From: Mycolicibacterium sp. TUM20985 | Lineage (GTDB): Bacteria > Actinomycetota > Actinomycetes > Mycobacteriales > Mycobacteriaceae | DNA length: 64,000 nt | Assembly (NCBI RefSeq): GCF_030295745.1 | Contig: NZ_AP027291.1 | Span: forward strand, 2,914,001-2,978,000 | Direction: 5' to 3' | Part shown: positions 47,370-56,786 of the stretch, one piece after another | Layout of the letters: each line of letters starts with the position of its first letter | Numbering within the stretch: the first letter of the stretch is position 1 | Notes under the pieces: model-generated | The model's input: only the letters and a program-made list of their open reading frames with translations | Databases searched by the model: none | Told to the model about the DNA's origin: nothing | Made by a program: the position numbers and the translations under genes

Positions 47370-47725
47370 TGTAGGAGTGCTTAAATACGTTCCGCTGCAG
47401 CAGTTTGCACCGCCTTCCAATTGTTGCGCACGCGCCGCATCACGCAGCGGTGATGTTGCGCGACGTTTTGACGTCGCGGGGCGCAGACAGCGCTCTTAGG
47501 CGAGCAGCCGACCCATGGTGAGTACGTGACGTCCTACGCACACCTGGAGGTGGTTGACCGACATGGCCCCGTCAGCGGCGTATCGGGGACACTGGCGCGC
47601 CGTTGGCGAAGAGTCTCGCAGGGGCGGAACTGAGCTCAGTGCGGTTGCGAACGGGAGGAGTTCCGTGGACGCACCCAGCCCCGGTGGAGCAGCAGCAGGC
47701 CGGCACGCGGTGGGTGAGCCTCGGG

Positions 47726-48817
47726 TCACCGCCTTCGCGAATGCCGCTCGAGAGTTCGGAGCAGGTCGTAGAGGGGGTTGAGTTCGGCGGCGGTTCGGGT
47801 CTCGGTGCCGGCGCCATCGACGTAGCGTTGTGACGTGGCCATGGATTCGTGACCGAGCAGCTTCATAAGCGTGTAGACGCTGACGTTAGCGTTGGCGAGT
47901 TCGGTGGCGAACGTGTGGCGCAGACCGTGCACAAGGACACCGGGTGGTCGCTCGCCGTTGATGCCGGCTTTCTTAAAGGCTCTCAGGACTCGATACTGGA
48001 GCGTTCCGCGGGTGATGCGTCCTCCGTCGACGCCTAAGAAGAGGGGAGCAGTCGGGGGTAAATGATAGTGCAGCGCGTCACCCTCGGCTGTTTCCTCGCG
48101 CGTCTGAGGAAAACGGGTGGTGCGAGTTCGCAGGTAGTCGTCAAGCAGCTCGAGAAGGTCTCCGGCAACCGGTACGCGACGGTCCTTATTCCCTTTTCCG
48201 CGTACATGGAATACGCCGCCGTCGTCTGTTCGGCGAATGTCGCCGAAATTGGCGTTAAGCAGTTCCTCGGCCCTCAGACCAGCTAAGAGCGAGGTAAAGA
48301 GAATAGCGCGATCGCGTTCGGGCCAGTCGCTGTTGCGGGCGGATCCTCGGTCAGCGTCGATAGCGGCGACCAGATCGGTTACGGCTCGACCGGGGTAGCT
48401 CTTTGGGAGAGTCTTTGGCACCTTCGGGCGACCAATTAGCGGCATAGGATTGGTCTGGACGAGCTCTGCGGTTATTAGAAAGGTGCACAACGTGTTCCAC
48501 GTCGACCAGCACCGCCGGACCGACGCCGCCGAGTGTGTGTCGGCGTAACCGGCAAAGGCAGAACGAAGCGATACTTTGGTCAGCTCGTCCGTTCGGAGGT
48601 TGCGAATGGCGTCGGCGGTACCGACTACCTGCCTAGCAATCGCGTGGAAGTCCTGACAATACGCCTTAATCGTGTAGGGCGAGAGCTTGCGAATTGCGCG
48701 ATCAGATAGGAAGTCTTTGAACCATCCGGGGTAGTTCCGCGATGCATTCGCGGCATCGACTTCATGTTTCGCCCCGGCAGACGACATTGGCCTGCTGTTA
48801 GATGACTGGTTCATCAT
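47726..48817 (-). CDS. XerC/XerD-type tyrosine recombinase
   Basis: About 363 residues. SAM-like core-binding domain (about 30-125) and catalytic domain with Arg in LLAGLRAEELLN, Lys in GKGNKDRRVP, HGLRHTFATELA (HxxR), LLGHESMATSQRYVDG (His and Tyr nucleophile). All catalytic residues are present. The start is uncertain: ATG ATG at 48817/48814, or a GTG at 48856. It lies at the left end of the integrative element, facing outward, and may be the recombinase of a second unit. Confidence 0.88.
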   Translation of the reverse strand: MMNQSSNSRPMSSAGAKHEVDAANASRNYPGWFKDFLSDRAIRKLSPYTIKAYCQDFHAIARQVVGTADAIRNLRTDELTKVSLRSAFAGYADTHSAASVRRCWSTWNTLCTFLITAELVQTNPMPLIGRPKVPKTLPKSYPGRAVTDLVAAIDADRGSARNSDWPERDRAILFTSLLAGLRAEELLNANFGDIRRTDDGGVFHVRGKGNKDRRVPVAGDLLELLDDYLRTRTTRFPQTREETAEGDALHYHLPPTAPLFLGVDGGRITRGTLQYRVLRAFKKAGINGERPPGVLVHGLRHTFATELANANVSVYTLMKLLGHESMATSQRYVDGAGTETRTAAELNPLYDLLRTLERHSRRR

Positions 48818-48989
48818 GAGCCCCGGTTTGTTGTCGCACTCGCGCTGCCCGGACACCCCGCGGCGACGACTCCGCTTGCGATAGGCGGCGCGTCGGATGC
48901 GGGCGCGGGCGGAACCCCCCGGTCACAAGTGAGGAAGAAGCGATGTGATCAATCGGCTGGATCGCAGCGGTCCGGATATCACAGTCCGA

Positions 48990-49211
48990 AACCGTTGGCT
49001 CACATGCGATGTAAGCGAAGGACGGGCGCTCTCCGCGGAATACAGACGCTGATCGGAAGATCGACGGCTTCAAATTCAGCCCGCCCGAGGCCGCCAGTAC
49101 CGCCAGATTCTCAGAAGAATTCACCGGCCGAGGGCTCCACGCTGGCAGGGTCCGTGCACATCGACACGTCGTACACCGAACGCATGAGGATCGCCCCCAC
49201 CACCCGCTCAT
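48990..49211 (-). pseudogene. VapC-type toxin relic
   Basis: Immediately after the antitoxin stop (GAATGA overlap) pieces that look like a PIN toxin appear in different frames: MRSVYDVSMC in one, FEAVDLPISVCIPRRAPV in another. No frame of PIN length is intact and the acidic catalytic residues are not recognisable. A tentative reading based on position. Confidence 0.3.
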
Positions 49212-49381
49212 TCGCGTCCTCTTTTTAAACGGCTGTACTCCGCAGCTGGGATGAGCAGAGCGACTTCGCGCCCACGCCTTGTGATTACGTAGGTGTGTCC
49301 CCGTTCCACTTCATCGAGTATTCGGCCGAATTGGCGGCGTAGGTCAGTCATGCTGACCCGCGGCAGCGAGGGATCGATCAT
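49208..49381 (-). CDS. Phd/YefM-type antitoxin (VapB-like)
   Basis: 57 residues from ATG 49381: LPRVSMTDLRRQFGRILDEV, then THAxTRRG-like YVITRRGREVALLIPAAEY, the Phd/YefM fold. Such proteins bind DNA as dimers and neutralise a toxin encoded just downstream; here only a decayed frame follows. It may survive as an orphan antitoxin against a toxin elsewhere. Confidence 0.75.
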   Translation of the reverse strand: MIDPSLPRVSMTDLRRQFGRILDEVERGHTYVITRRGREVALLIPAAEYSRLKRGRE

Positions 49382-49508
49382 CGGCACCAACGGTTTAAAC
49401 CCGGCATCTCGTCCGCAAGTTTCCGAGGATTCGTTGGCTTCGCACACCTCGCGGGCACACGTACTGGTGGCTCGGGCCCCTCATGTTGGAGCTCCCACAT
49501 GGCTGGAC

Positions 49509-51911
49509 TCATGGGCCGACCGCGAGGTCCTCTTCGACGCTGGCAAGCGCGTTCACTATAAGGTCCCGGTGGTGGATGTTGCCGACGGCAGCGGCGGCAT
49601 AGCACATATCGGCAAGCGGCAATGGACGTGTTGCCCACCCGCCGATGTGCTCGGCGGTGCGGGCCACTAGCCAGTGAGCTCGGTACCTTGCCAGTTCACC
49701 GATCGTGTCGCTGGGGTCGGCGGTGGAACCGTTGGCGAACGCAGGCCGGCAGATGGACGTCACCGTATTGAATGTTTTCGCGTCCTCGTCGTACTTAGCC
49801 CATTGTTGGGGGGTGGGCTCGCGGTCGCCACCGCGGGTTGACCATATCTGCCGCATGGAGTCGGGGATGCCGTCGTCGACCGCATTAACCTGCGTAGCCG
49901 CCGAGTTCACCAACGACGCGCTCGTCGCTGACACGATCCGGTCCTGGAAGATCGGGTGGGCATCCATGACGCGCAATAACCGTGGGTACACGTCGGGCCA
50001 TAGCACCGCCAACCGGTGCACGTGCATGCTGTCGATGTGTTGGGCTGCCACCTGTTGGCCTGGCTGTAGAAGCGGGTTTGTCTGACGAGTGCACGACGGT
50101 GGGTGCTCCACCCCGGTGTCGCGCAGCACACTCACTCCGACCGTGGTCGCTGCCGCGACCAGACGCCAGCCAAGCTCGGCCCGCAGCTGTGCGTACTCGA
50201 GGAGGATCCGCGCGGGATCAGACCAGCCGAACCACAACTGCCGAAAATGGTCATCCACCAACGGATCTGTGGCCAATACACGAACCGATCGAGGAACGAA
50301 TACGCCCGCGGGAATATAACTCGCACCGTCATTGGAAGTGATGACAGTTTCCGTGCCGATCGGTGAGCGGAAGACCCCCACTGCCCACTCGATCGGATAG
50401 TTGACTGCTTGAGCTGCGTGCTGAAGCTTCCAGGCCAGCTCCTTGGCCGCCGCGGCGTTGGCCGACTCCTGCCGATCGCGAGCCGCAGCCGTCTGCCCCG
50501 CGGCCACTACGCTCGCCGGAATCAGCGTCGCGCCCGCACCAGAGAGCGGCGGCGAAGCCGATGGAGTATTACTGGCGGCGCCAACCGGGACAGTCGCCGC
50601 TGGCGGCGGAACAGCACCAGCTGGCGGCCCCATCGAGCCCGGGGGAAGCATCATCGCCGCAACCCCGCCGGTACCCGTGCCCCCGGTCAGAGTCACAGCA
50701 GAAGCGGCAGGGGTGACCGTGCCTGGCTGCGCTGAGACCGGCGCCGCGCCACTGCCCGCCGTCGACACTGGCGTCGCAGACCCGCCCGCCGACAAGGCCT
50801 GCGACGGACTCGCCGAAGCGGGTGGCGGTGGGGGTGCCGTGGGCATCCCACCGCCGACGCCGCTCGTCGTCGACATTCCCTGAGTGAACGCAGACAGAGG
50901 TGACCCGGCCCCTGCACCTGAGCCGGGCACTCCCCCGGCATTCGGCAAACCGGTTACAGCTCCAGGCATTCGACCCGCACCGGTACTCAGCGGATTGGAT
51001 CCCATTCCGGGCATGCCGCCACCTCCCAGGCCGCCAGGCATCTTCGGCACACCACCACCCGAACCCATCCCGCCACTGCCGCCTCTGCCGCCCACTGACG
51101 GCATACCGCTCAGCGGTGAGGACGCTGCTGGCGGAGAAGCCACACCCAGCGCTGCTTGGGTCGCAGGCCCACTCGTTTTCTTGATCCCTTCATCATCTGT
51201 AGTCGTCTTGATCCCGGGGCCGACTCCAGGCTGAGTGGTGGAAAAACCCGTGGTCGGATCAGCCGGCGCATCGGCAGGATGTTTCTCGTCGCTGCCGTTC
51301 TCCCGCGAGGTGTTCCACGGGTCATCTACTTGCTCGACGCCCGGCGACGTCTCATGATCGACCGGTTGCGCGGGAGGTGCCGCGGGAACGTCACCCCACT
51401 TCGCCAAAAGGTAGAGCGCTCTTGTACTTTCAGTACTCTTCTTGAACGAGGCGTGGGATGCCATCGCGGCGGTTACTCCCGCTTCGGTCTGGTACCGGGC
51501 TATGCCGTGGTACTCGGTCACCAGGGCTTCGGCTTCGCCCGGCAATTTCGCGCTCGCGATCTTGGCGTCCGCGTCGCGGACGAGTTGCTCCTGCCCTGAC
51601 CGCGTATCGCGAAGCACCGTGGCGATATCGGCGCACTTGTCTCCCACTTTGGCGTGCCATTCCGCGATCGTCTTGGCTTCTTCGGCCAACGCCGCGTTCA
51701 CCCGGTGAACTTCGTCGAAACCCTGTGAATCGGCCGCATCGCGTAATCTTGCGCTGTCAGTAACGATCTGCTGGTGGACTCCATTCCACGACGTCGCACC
51801 AGCTCGGTAGGTCTGCTCCTGGGCATCCCAACACGCCGCATCCGGTGGTTCCATATCGGGTGTAACTATCAGCCGCCCATACGATCCCACAGACCTTCCG
51901 GTATCTAGCAT
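49509..51911 (-). CDS. 800-residue ESX-type substrate-like protein with Gly/Pro-rich centre
   Basis: Three parts. Residues 1-165 are helical with WNGVHQQIVTDSARLRDAAD and long Ala/Glu helices, like the helical front of ESX-associated proteins. Residues about 170-455 are very rich in Gly, Pro, Ser and Met (GGGMPGMGSN and similar repeats). Residues about 455-800 are a compact domain (IEWAVGVFRSPIGTETVITS, PRSVRVLATDPLVDDHF, and a helical end) that I do not recognise by name; it resembles C-terminal domains of mycobacterial Esp-like proteins in outline. The ATG overlaps the stop of the membrane protein upstream. Secretion via an ESX system or a toxin-like role is inference. Confidence 0.6.
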   Translation of the reverse strand: MLDTGRSVGSYGRLIVTPDMEPPDAACWDAQEQTYRAGATSWNGVHQQIVTDSARLRDAADSQGFDEVHRVNAALAEEAKTIAEWHAKVGDKCADIATVLRDTRSGQEQLVRDADAKIASAKLPGEAEALVTEYHGIARYQTEAGVTAAMASHASFKKSTESTRALYLLAKWGDVPAAPPAQPVDHETSPGVEQVDDPWNTSRENGSDEKHPADAPADPTTGFSTTQPGVGPGIKTTTDDEGIKKTSGPATQAALGVASPPAASSPLSGMPSVGGRGGSGGMGSGGGVPKMPGGLGGGGMPGMGSNPLSTGAGRMPGAVTGLPNAGGVPGSGAGAGSPLSAFTQGMSTTSGVGGGMPTAPPPPPASASPSQALSAGGSATPVSTAGSGAAPVSAQPGTVTPAASAVTLTGGTGTGGVAAMMLPPGSMGPPAGAVPPPAATVPVGAASNTPSASPPLSGAGATLIPASVVAAGQTAAARDRQESANAAAAKELAWKLQHAAQAVNYPIEWAVGVFRSPIGTETVITSNDGASYIPAGVFVPRSVRVLATDPLVDDHFRQLWFGWSDPARILLEYAQLRAELGWRLVAAATTVGVSVLRDTGVEHPPSCTRQTNPLLQPGQQVAAQHIDSMHVHRLAVLWPDVYPRLLRVMDAHPIFQDRIVSATSASLVNSAATQVNAVDDGIPDSMRQIWSTRGGDREPTPQQWAKYDEDAKTFNTVTSICRPAFANGSTADPSDTIGELARYRAHWLVARTAEHIGGWATRPLPLADMCYAAAAVGNIHHRDLIVNALASVEEDLAVGP

Positions 51912-52435
51912 CAGCGCAACCCACATTCGATAACGATCTTCGAGGCCAGTTCGTTGGCCCGAGCGGTGGCTACGTTGGATGCGTTCCAGTCGCGCATATT
52001 CACTGCGTGCAGTCTGTCGATCTGCGCAACGATCCAGTTTCTGATCGGTGTCGAGACCGCCGCCGGTGCGCTTGGTCCCATCTTGGTTCTGAGATAGACC
52101 AGCACCGACACACCAACCCGCTTTTCATCGGTGCGAGCGTTCCGCGCCTCTGGGCTGGACCCGTTGTCCTCGGCTATTGCCGCGCGCAATTTCGATGTCG
52201 ACGCAAGCGTCCGTGCGGCTTGGTCCCAAACCGCACATGTGGTGCCCCTGTCGGCCTCGACGTCACCCTTGCCGTACGTCAATGACGGTGGTGCCACGAC
52301 TAGTGTGTGCCGCGCCGGTTCGATTGGACGGATAAGGGCCGAGCCGGTGGCCAGCACGGCACCTATTGTGACCAGGCACGCCACCGCGGCGGCAATCAGC
52401 CCGTTGCGGTGACGCCTCCAGCACTCCGCGGTCAC
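51911..52435 (-). CDS. Membrane-anchored hypothetical partner of the ESX-like protein
   Basis: 174 residues from a GTG. One N-terminal transmembrane helix (GLIAAAVACLVTIGAVLATG) and an extracytoplasmic helical domain with VWDQAARTLASTSKLRAAI and two Cys. Its TGA overlaps the ATG of the next gene, so both are made together. Small one-helix proteins of this kind often precede ESX-linked genes in mycobacterial plasmids and integrative elements. No family name. Confidence 0.55.
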   Translation of the reverse strand: MTAECWRRHRNGLIAAAVACLVTIGAVLATGSALIRPIEPARHTLVVAPPSLTYGKGDVEADRGTTCAVWDQAARTLASTSKLRAAIAEDNGSSPEARNARTDEKRVGVSVLVYLRTKMGPSAPAAVSTPIRNWIVAQIDRLHAVNMRDWNASNVATARANELASKIVIECGLR

Positions 52436-52682
52436 GAAAAAGACCCTATTGCGAGTACGGAGTACTCGTCCACTAGCGCAGAAACATCTCCAAAATGCTT
52501 CATTCGCAGAAGATGTCGCCTATCGGCAACATCATGCAACTCCGTGCGGCGAAACGACATCTCGTCATCAGGCTCGAAATTGGGACGGCGACACTGACAT
52601 GCAGACCGACCCATCTGGCGCTCCCCCAGCCCAGGTCCAAGTGTTCGACGGGCCGTCACACGACAAGAGGGCGTGCGGCGTC

Positions 52683-52931
52683 TCATTGGAGGATGGCGCG
52701 TGGCTCGAATGGTTCGCCAGCGTTGAGTTCACGTTCGAGCTGGTCGCACAACATCAAGATCGCCCGGCGGATGAACGCCTGCTGAGTGCTGATGCCGGTG
52801 TAGGGCTGTGTCCATGTAATGACGTTCACCATCCGCTCCTTCAACTCTTCAGGGACCGAGAGCAAGATATCGACGGCCTTCCGACCAGGGGCGCAACGCG
52901 CTTTTTCGACGTCCCCGGCTACGTCGCTCAA
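52683..52931 (-). CDS. Ribbon-helix-helix-like protein of plasmid type
   Basis: 82 residues. KAVDILLSVPEELKERMVNV, then TGISTQQAFIRRAILMLCDQLE, a strand followed by two helices as in RHH DNA-binding proteins, and a short acidic tail. Similar small proteins occur with partition or copy-control genes of actinobacterial plasmids. No ParA is found next to it. The TTG start is uncertain. The 11-bp iterons 1.1 kb to the right are a possible target. Confidence 0.5.
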   Translation of the reverse strand: MSDVAGDVEKARCAPGRKAVDILLSVPEELKERMVNVITWTQPYTGISTQQAFIRRAILMLCDQLERELNAGEPFEPRAILQ

Positions 52932-53049
52932 TGCATCGCCCGTGAGATGTGGGGTCGAATGACACTGTCACTTGAAGCTGACCCCTCGGGCTCATGACGC
53001 ACTCGACTAAAGCGGCCGGCCACGACACCAATTGCCGATATGACAATGC

Positions 53050-53778
53050 TCATTCTTCAAGCAGCCAAACACTTTTACTGTCAAGACAGTAGGACACCGC
53101 GTCGGGTGACGTCACTGCCGGATCACGCAATTCCGCGACACACTCGTCGAAGCTGAACCCACCATCAGCCAGCGCTTTCATCCACGCGACGAGTACGCGT
53201 CCCTCATCGGCTGGTGCCGCACGCGCCCAAATCCGTCCATACGTCGCCCCGACCGCGTTCGCATAGGCACTCCGTACCGTTGAAGAAGCATCATTGAAAA
53301 GTGCCTGTGAGATGGCGGCATACCGTTCCAGCTCGTCGGTACAGATACCGGCGACACTGAGATAGAGCGACGCGTTCGTCAGCTCGGTTCGCCAAAAGTC
53401 AAGCATGGTAGGGCCGTAGAAGCTTCTTGACTGCAGGAGACGCACGAAATACGCGCCTTGCACGTAATTCGTTGACTGACTTGCAGATTCGTCGCTTAGC
53501 TGCGTCGCTGAAATCTCTTGGCTATTCATGCCCTCACCAAGTGATGAGGCAAGGTCGGCGCACGCGCCACCGAGACGATCCCAAAGCTCGATCAGGTGGG
53601 CAGCATGACCCTCGAGCGGGGATGTCACGAATGCGGATCCGTCGGGTAGAAGATCTGCGGTCACGAACCTGAAAGTGCAGGCCCAGAGTGCGGCTTGCCC
53701 AATGACCTCCGCTAGCGCGGCATGCCTCCTGCCAAGTTCGAATCCTCGACTATTTGCCTGGCTCAGTTCATCGTTCAA
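53050..53778 (-). CDS. Hypothetical helical protein
   Basis: 242 residues. An excellent GGAGGTGATCC site precedes the TTG start, so it is surely translated. Mostly helical, rich in Ala, with EGHAAHLIELWDRLGGACADL early and a Trp-rich middle. No motif or family recognised. It is divergent from the iteron stretch, the first gene on its left side. Confidence 0.55.
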   Translation of the reverse strand: MNDELSQANSRGFELGRRHAALAEVIGQAALWACTFRFVTADLLPDGSAFVTSPLEGHAAHLIELWDRLGGACADLASSLGEGMNSQEISATQLSDESASQSTNYVQGAYFVRLLQSRSFYGPTMLDFWRTELTNASLYLSVAGICTDELERYAAISQALFNDASSTVRSAYANAVGATYGRIWARAAPADEGRVLVAWMKALADGGFSFDECVAELRDPAVTSPDAVSYCLDSKSVWLLEE

Positions 53779-54025
53779 GGATCACCTCCGCGACTCCGGG
53801 CAGTGTCTTGGCGCAGGGACGGGCCGCATACCACCGAGAACGACGAGCAGGTGTGGTCAGTGGACGTACAGCGCTTACTGGGGTCCTATAGCCACGTATG
53901 CGGTCCACCCTCCCTACGGTACTGGTATCCGGTATGGATTGGCCACCGATTGAAAGATATTGCCTAAGAATACATCTGGTCGACTTAGAGATCCGTGCGC
54001 GCTGAACAAGAATCTCATGGCAACA

Positions 54026-54112
54026 AGTGCACAAGCAGTGCTCAACTAGTGACCATCATTGCTCAACTAATGCACAACTAATGCACAACTAGTGCCTAAC
54101 TACTGCCCAACT
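54026..54112. repeat. Array of eight 11-bp iterons (ARTGCNCAACT)
   Basis: Units in order: AGTGCACAAGC, AGTGCTCAACT, AGTGACCATCA, TTGCTCAACT (10 bp), AATGCACAACT twice, AGTGCCTAACT, ACTGCCCAACT. The period is one DNA turn, so a protein would bind along one face. Flanks 53780-54025 and 54113-54461 contain no gene I can support. Such arrays serve as replication iterons, centromeres or cooperative operators. Confidence 0.75.
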
Positions 54113-54461
54113 ATGTTTCGTAGCCGGTGGTTTGAGTTTCTGCCGACGTGCGAACCTAGTGTCACAACGACGAACTTGATCACGACCGGTAGGCAGCCGG
54201 GATGGCGGATCATTTCGAGCATCAGCGCTTCTGCCAGAATTCGCCGATCGTCCCAGCCTGGTGAAGACAAGCGTTGATTCTTTCTCATGTTGCCCAGGGT
54301 GGTGGACGCTGTTTCACCCGTTCGTCTACGTTCCAGTCATTACATGTCCACGACATGCGCGGCCGACAGCGGGACGCCGCACCGACCGTCCACCAAACAC
54401 GTTCTCCATCAGTAGATCCAAATACTGAATGGTCCAGGAGGCTCAAAGATGCGTGGGTATC

Positions 54462-55845
54462 GGGACTATCTCGTTAACGGTGTTTCCGGCGGTTTTCATC
54501 AGTAGGTTTCGGCTGCCGGGAATCGGTCGCCGAAGGTGATCGCGAACGCATTCAGCGCGGGTTTCCACCGCATCGTCCATCGTGCCCTGCCGACGCCGGT
54601 CGGGTCCAGGGATCGGGTGACGAGGTACAGGCATTTCAGGGCGGCCTGCTCGGAGGGGAAGTGCCCGCGGGCCTTGATTGCGCGGCGGTAGCGGGCGTTG
54701 AGTGACTCGATGGCATTCGTCGAGCAGATCACCTTCCGTATCTCCACGTCGTAGTCCAGGAACGGGATGAACTCGTTCCAGGCGTTGTCCCAGAGTTTGA
54801 TCACCGCTGGGTAGCGCTGTCCCCATTTCTCGGCCAGATCATCGAACGCCGAGCGGGCCGCAGTAGCATTGACCGCGGTGTAGATCGGCTTCACATCGCG
54901 TTTGATCTCATCCCAGTACTTGCGGGACGTGAGCCGAAAGGTGTTGCGTATCAAGTGAATGATGCACGTTTGGACGATCGCTTGGGGCCACACGTTGCTC
55001 ACCACTTCGGGCAGTCCCTTGAGGCCGTCGCAGACCACGAAGAAGGTGTCCTTGACGCCGCGGTTTCGTAGGTCGGTGAGCACGGCCATCCAGAACTTGG
55101 CGCCTTCACCGCCGGTGCCGGCCCACAGGCCGAGGATGTCGCGTTCCCCGCCCAGGGTGACCCCGATGGCGGCGTAGAACGGTCGGTTGGCGACCTGGCC
55201 GTCGCGGACCTTCACCACGATCGCGTCGATGAAGATCGCGGCGTAGGTCTCATCCAGAGGCCGTACCGTCCATTCGTTCATCTCCTCGAGTACCTTGTCG
55301 GTGATTCGGCTGATCGTCTCCTTGGAGACCGAGGCACCGTAGATCTCGGCGAAGTGCGCCGAAATCTCGCCGGTGGTAAGCCCTTTGGCGTACAACGACA
55401 GCACGACCTCATCGACACCGGTGAGCCGGCGCTGCCGTTTCTTGACGATCTGCGGCTCGAACGTCGCCGCCCGATCCCGCGGTACGTCGATCTCGACCGG
55501 GCCGGTGGTGTCGGTCAGGACAGTCTTGGACCGGGTGCCGTTGCGGATGTTGCTCGACCCCGCCTCGGGCGGGTCGTGTTTTTCATAACCGAGGTGCTCG
55601 GTCATCTCCTCGTTCAGCGCGGCCTCGATCACCGTCTTGGTCAGCTGTTTGAGCAGCCCATCGGGTCCGGTCAGTGACAGGCCCTGTTCCTGGGCCAGCC
55701 GCACCAGCTCGACCGCGGCCTTCTGCTCAGCGGACTGCTCAGCCTTCTTCTTGGTCACGTCATTCAGTGTCGTCATCGTGGCGACCTTTCTCGCCGAGCA
55801 TCGCTCAGCGTGTCAGGCCGGAAACACCGTTAAATCCACAGTCCC
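54462..55845 (-). mobile_element. IS256-family element, 1384 bp
   Basis: Ends start GGGACT and share TTAACGGTGTTTCCGG further in. An 8-bp target duplication TGGGTATC flanks it exactly (54454-54461 and 55846-55853). It carries one intact transposase. It sits a few bases ahead of the start of the winged-helix gene at 55858 and separates it from an AGGAGG at 54436. Confidence 0.92.
54499..55776 (-). CDS. IS256-family (MULE-type) transposase
   Basis: 425 residues. DDE residues in AIFIDAIVVKVRDGQ (Asp), FFVVCDGLKGLPE (Asp) and CSTNAIESLNARYRRA (Glu), all typical of IS256, plus TCIIHLIRNTFR. Full length and apparently functional. Confidence 0.92.
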   Translation of the reverse strand: MTTLNDVTKKKAEQSAEQKAAVELVRLAQEQGLSLTGPDGLLKQLTKTVIEAALNEEMTEHLGYEKHDPPEAGSSNIRNGTRSKTVLTDTTGPVEIDVPRDRAATFEPQIVKKRQRRLTGVDEVVLSLYAKGLTTGEISAHFAEIYGASVSKETISRITDKVLEEMNEWTVRPLDETYAAIFIDAIVVKVRDGQVANRPFYAAIGVTLGGERDILGLWAGTGGEGAKFWMAVLTDLRNRGVKDTFFVVCDGLKGLPEVVSNVWPQAIVQTCIIHLIRNTFRLTSRKYWDEIKRDVKPIYTAVNATAARSAFDDLAEKWGQRYPAVIKLWDNAWNEFIPFLDYDVEIRKVICSTNAIESLNARYRRAIKARGHFPSEQAALKCLYLVTRSLDPTGVGRARWTMRWKPALNAFAITFGDRFPAAETY

Positions 55846-55984
55846 TGGGTATCACGGATGAGCTGGAAAGCACTCAACTGGTCGTTAACCGTCGAGGTTG
55901 AAACCTCGATGATGCGTCTAGTTTGTCGCTTGCCAGGGTGATGGGACCACCTGATTGCCAGGAGGATGGGACCACCGTGGCGCG

Positions 55985-56785
55985 TTATTGAGGATGCTCG
56001 GCGGGGTGGTCTGGGTCAAGCTGGCCGGGCCGGGCGCGTTGGCGGTAGGACGGTCCTTCGATGACCAGGGTGTGGGCCGCCGCGGTCAGTCGGTCGATGG
56101 CTGATTGAGCCAATAGCGTGTCGGCGGTCATGGTCAGCCATTCGGCGGGTTCCCGGTTGGAGGTCACGATGGTGGTCTTGGTGCGGTGACGTTCGACGAC
56201 GATTTCGTAGAAGTCGCTGGTTTCGGTGGCATCGAGCGAGCGCAGCGCGAAGTCGTCGATGATGAGGACGTCAATCGCGGCCAGGCGGCGGATCTCGGTG
56301 TCGACGGTGTGGTCGAGTCGGGCTGCGCGTAGCCGGGTGAACAGTTTGTCGGCGCGACCGAATATGACGGTGTGCCGTCGGCGAATAGCCATGTGCCCCA
56401 ACGCTGTTGCCAAATGCGTCTTGCCTACTCCGACGGGCCCGAGGACGATCGCGGACTGGCCGGCGTCGAGGAACCGCAGCGAGGTCAGATCCCCGAGCAG
56501 GGTGCGGTCATAGCGGAGGTCCTCTTGTGCGGTCCAGGTGTCGAAACGCATGCTCGGGTCGAGTCCGGCTTTGGTCGCCCGTAAGGCGGCTGAGCGGGAT
56601 TCGCGTCGGGATACCTCATCAGCCAGCAGAGTTTCGAGGAACCCGATGTGGCTGAGTTTGTGTTGGCGGGCCAGGGCGGCACGTTCGGGCAGGGTGTCGG
56701 CCAACGCGCCGAGTTTGAGTGCTTTGAGCAGTCGGAGCAGATCAGCGCCGACCGGGTCGGCGGCTGCGCGGTTGGTCGTGGTCAT
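55985..56785 (-). CDS. istB: IstB helper ATPase
   Basis: 266 residues from ATG 56785. Walker A GPVGVGKTH, Walker B VLIIDDFALR and SNREPAEWL show the IstB AAA+ type. The start lies just after the istA stop. Intact. Confidence 0.9.
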   Translation of the reverse strand: MTTTNRAAADPVGADLLRLLKALKLGALADTLPERAALARQHKLSHIGFLETLLADEVSRRESRSAALRATKAGLDPSMRFDTWTAQEDLRYDRTLLGDLTSLRFLDAGQSAIVLGPVGVGKTHLATALGHMAIRRRHTVIFGRADKLFTRLRAARLDHTVDTEIRRLAAIDVLIIDDFALRSLDATETSDFYEIVVERHRTKTTIVTSNREPAEWLTMTADTLLAQSAIDRLTAAAHTLVIEGPSYRQRARPGQLDPDHPAEHPQ

Positions 56786-56786
56786 G

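Noticed and set aside
48798..49211. Minus-strand frame of 137 codons after the antitoxin as a full toxin
   Set aside because: Cys/Ser/Arg-rich composition with no PIN or RelE pattern; toxin-like pieces are in other frames, so a relic is the better reading.
54026..54112. CRISPR array
   Set aside because: Repeats of 11 bp without spacers and no cas genes; an iteron array fits instead.
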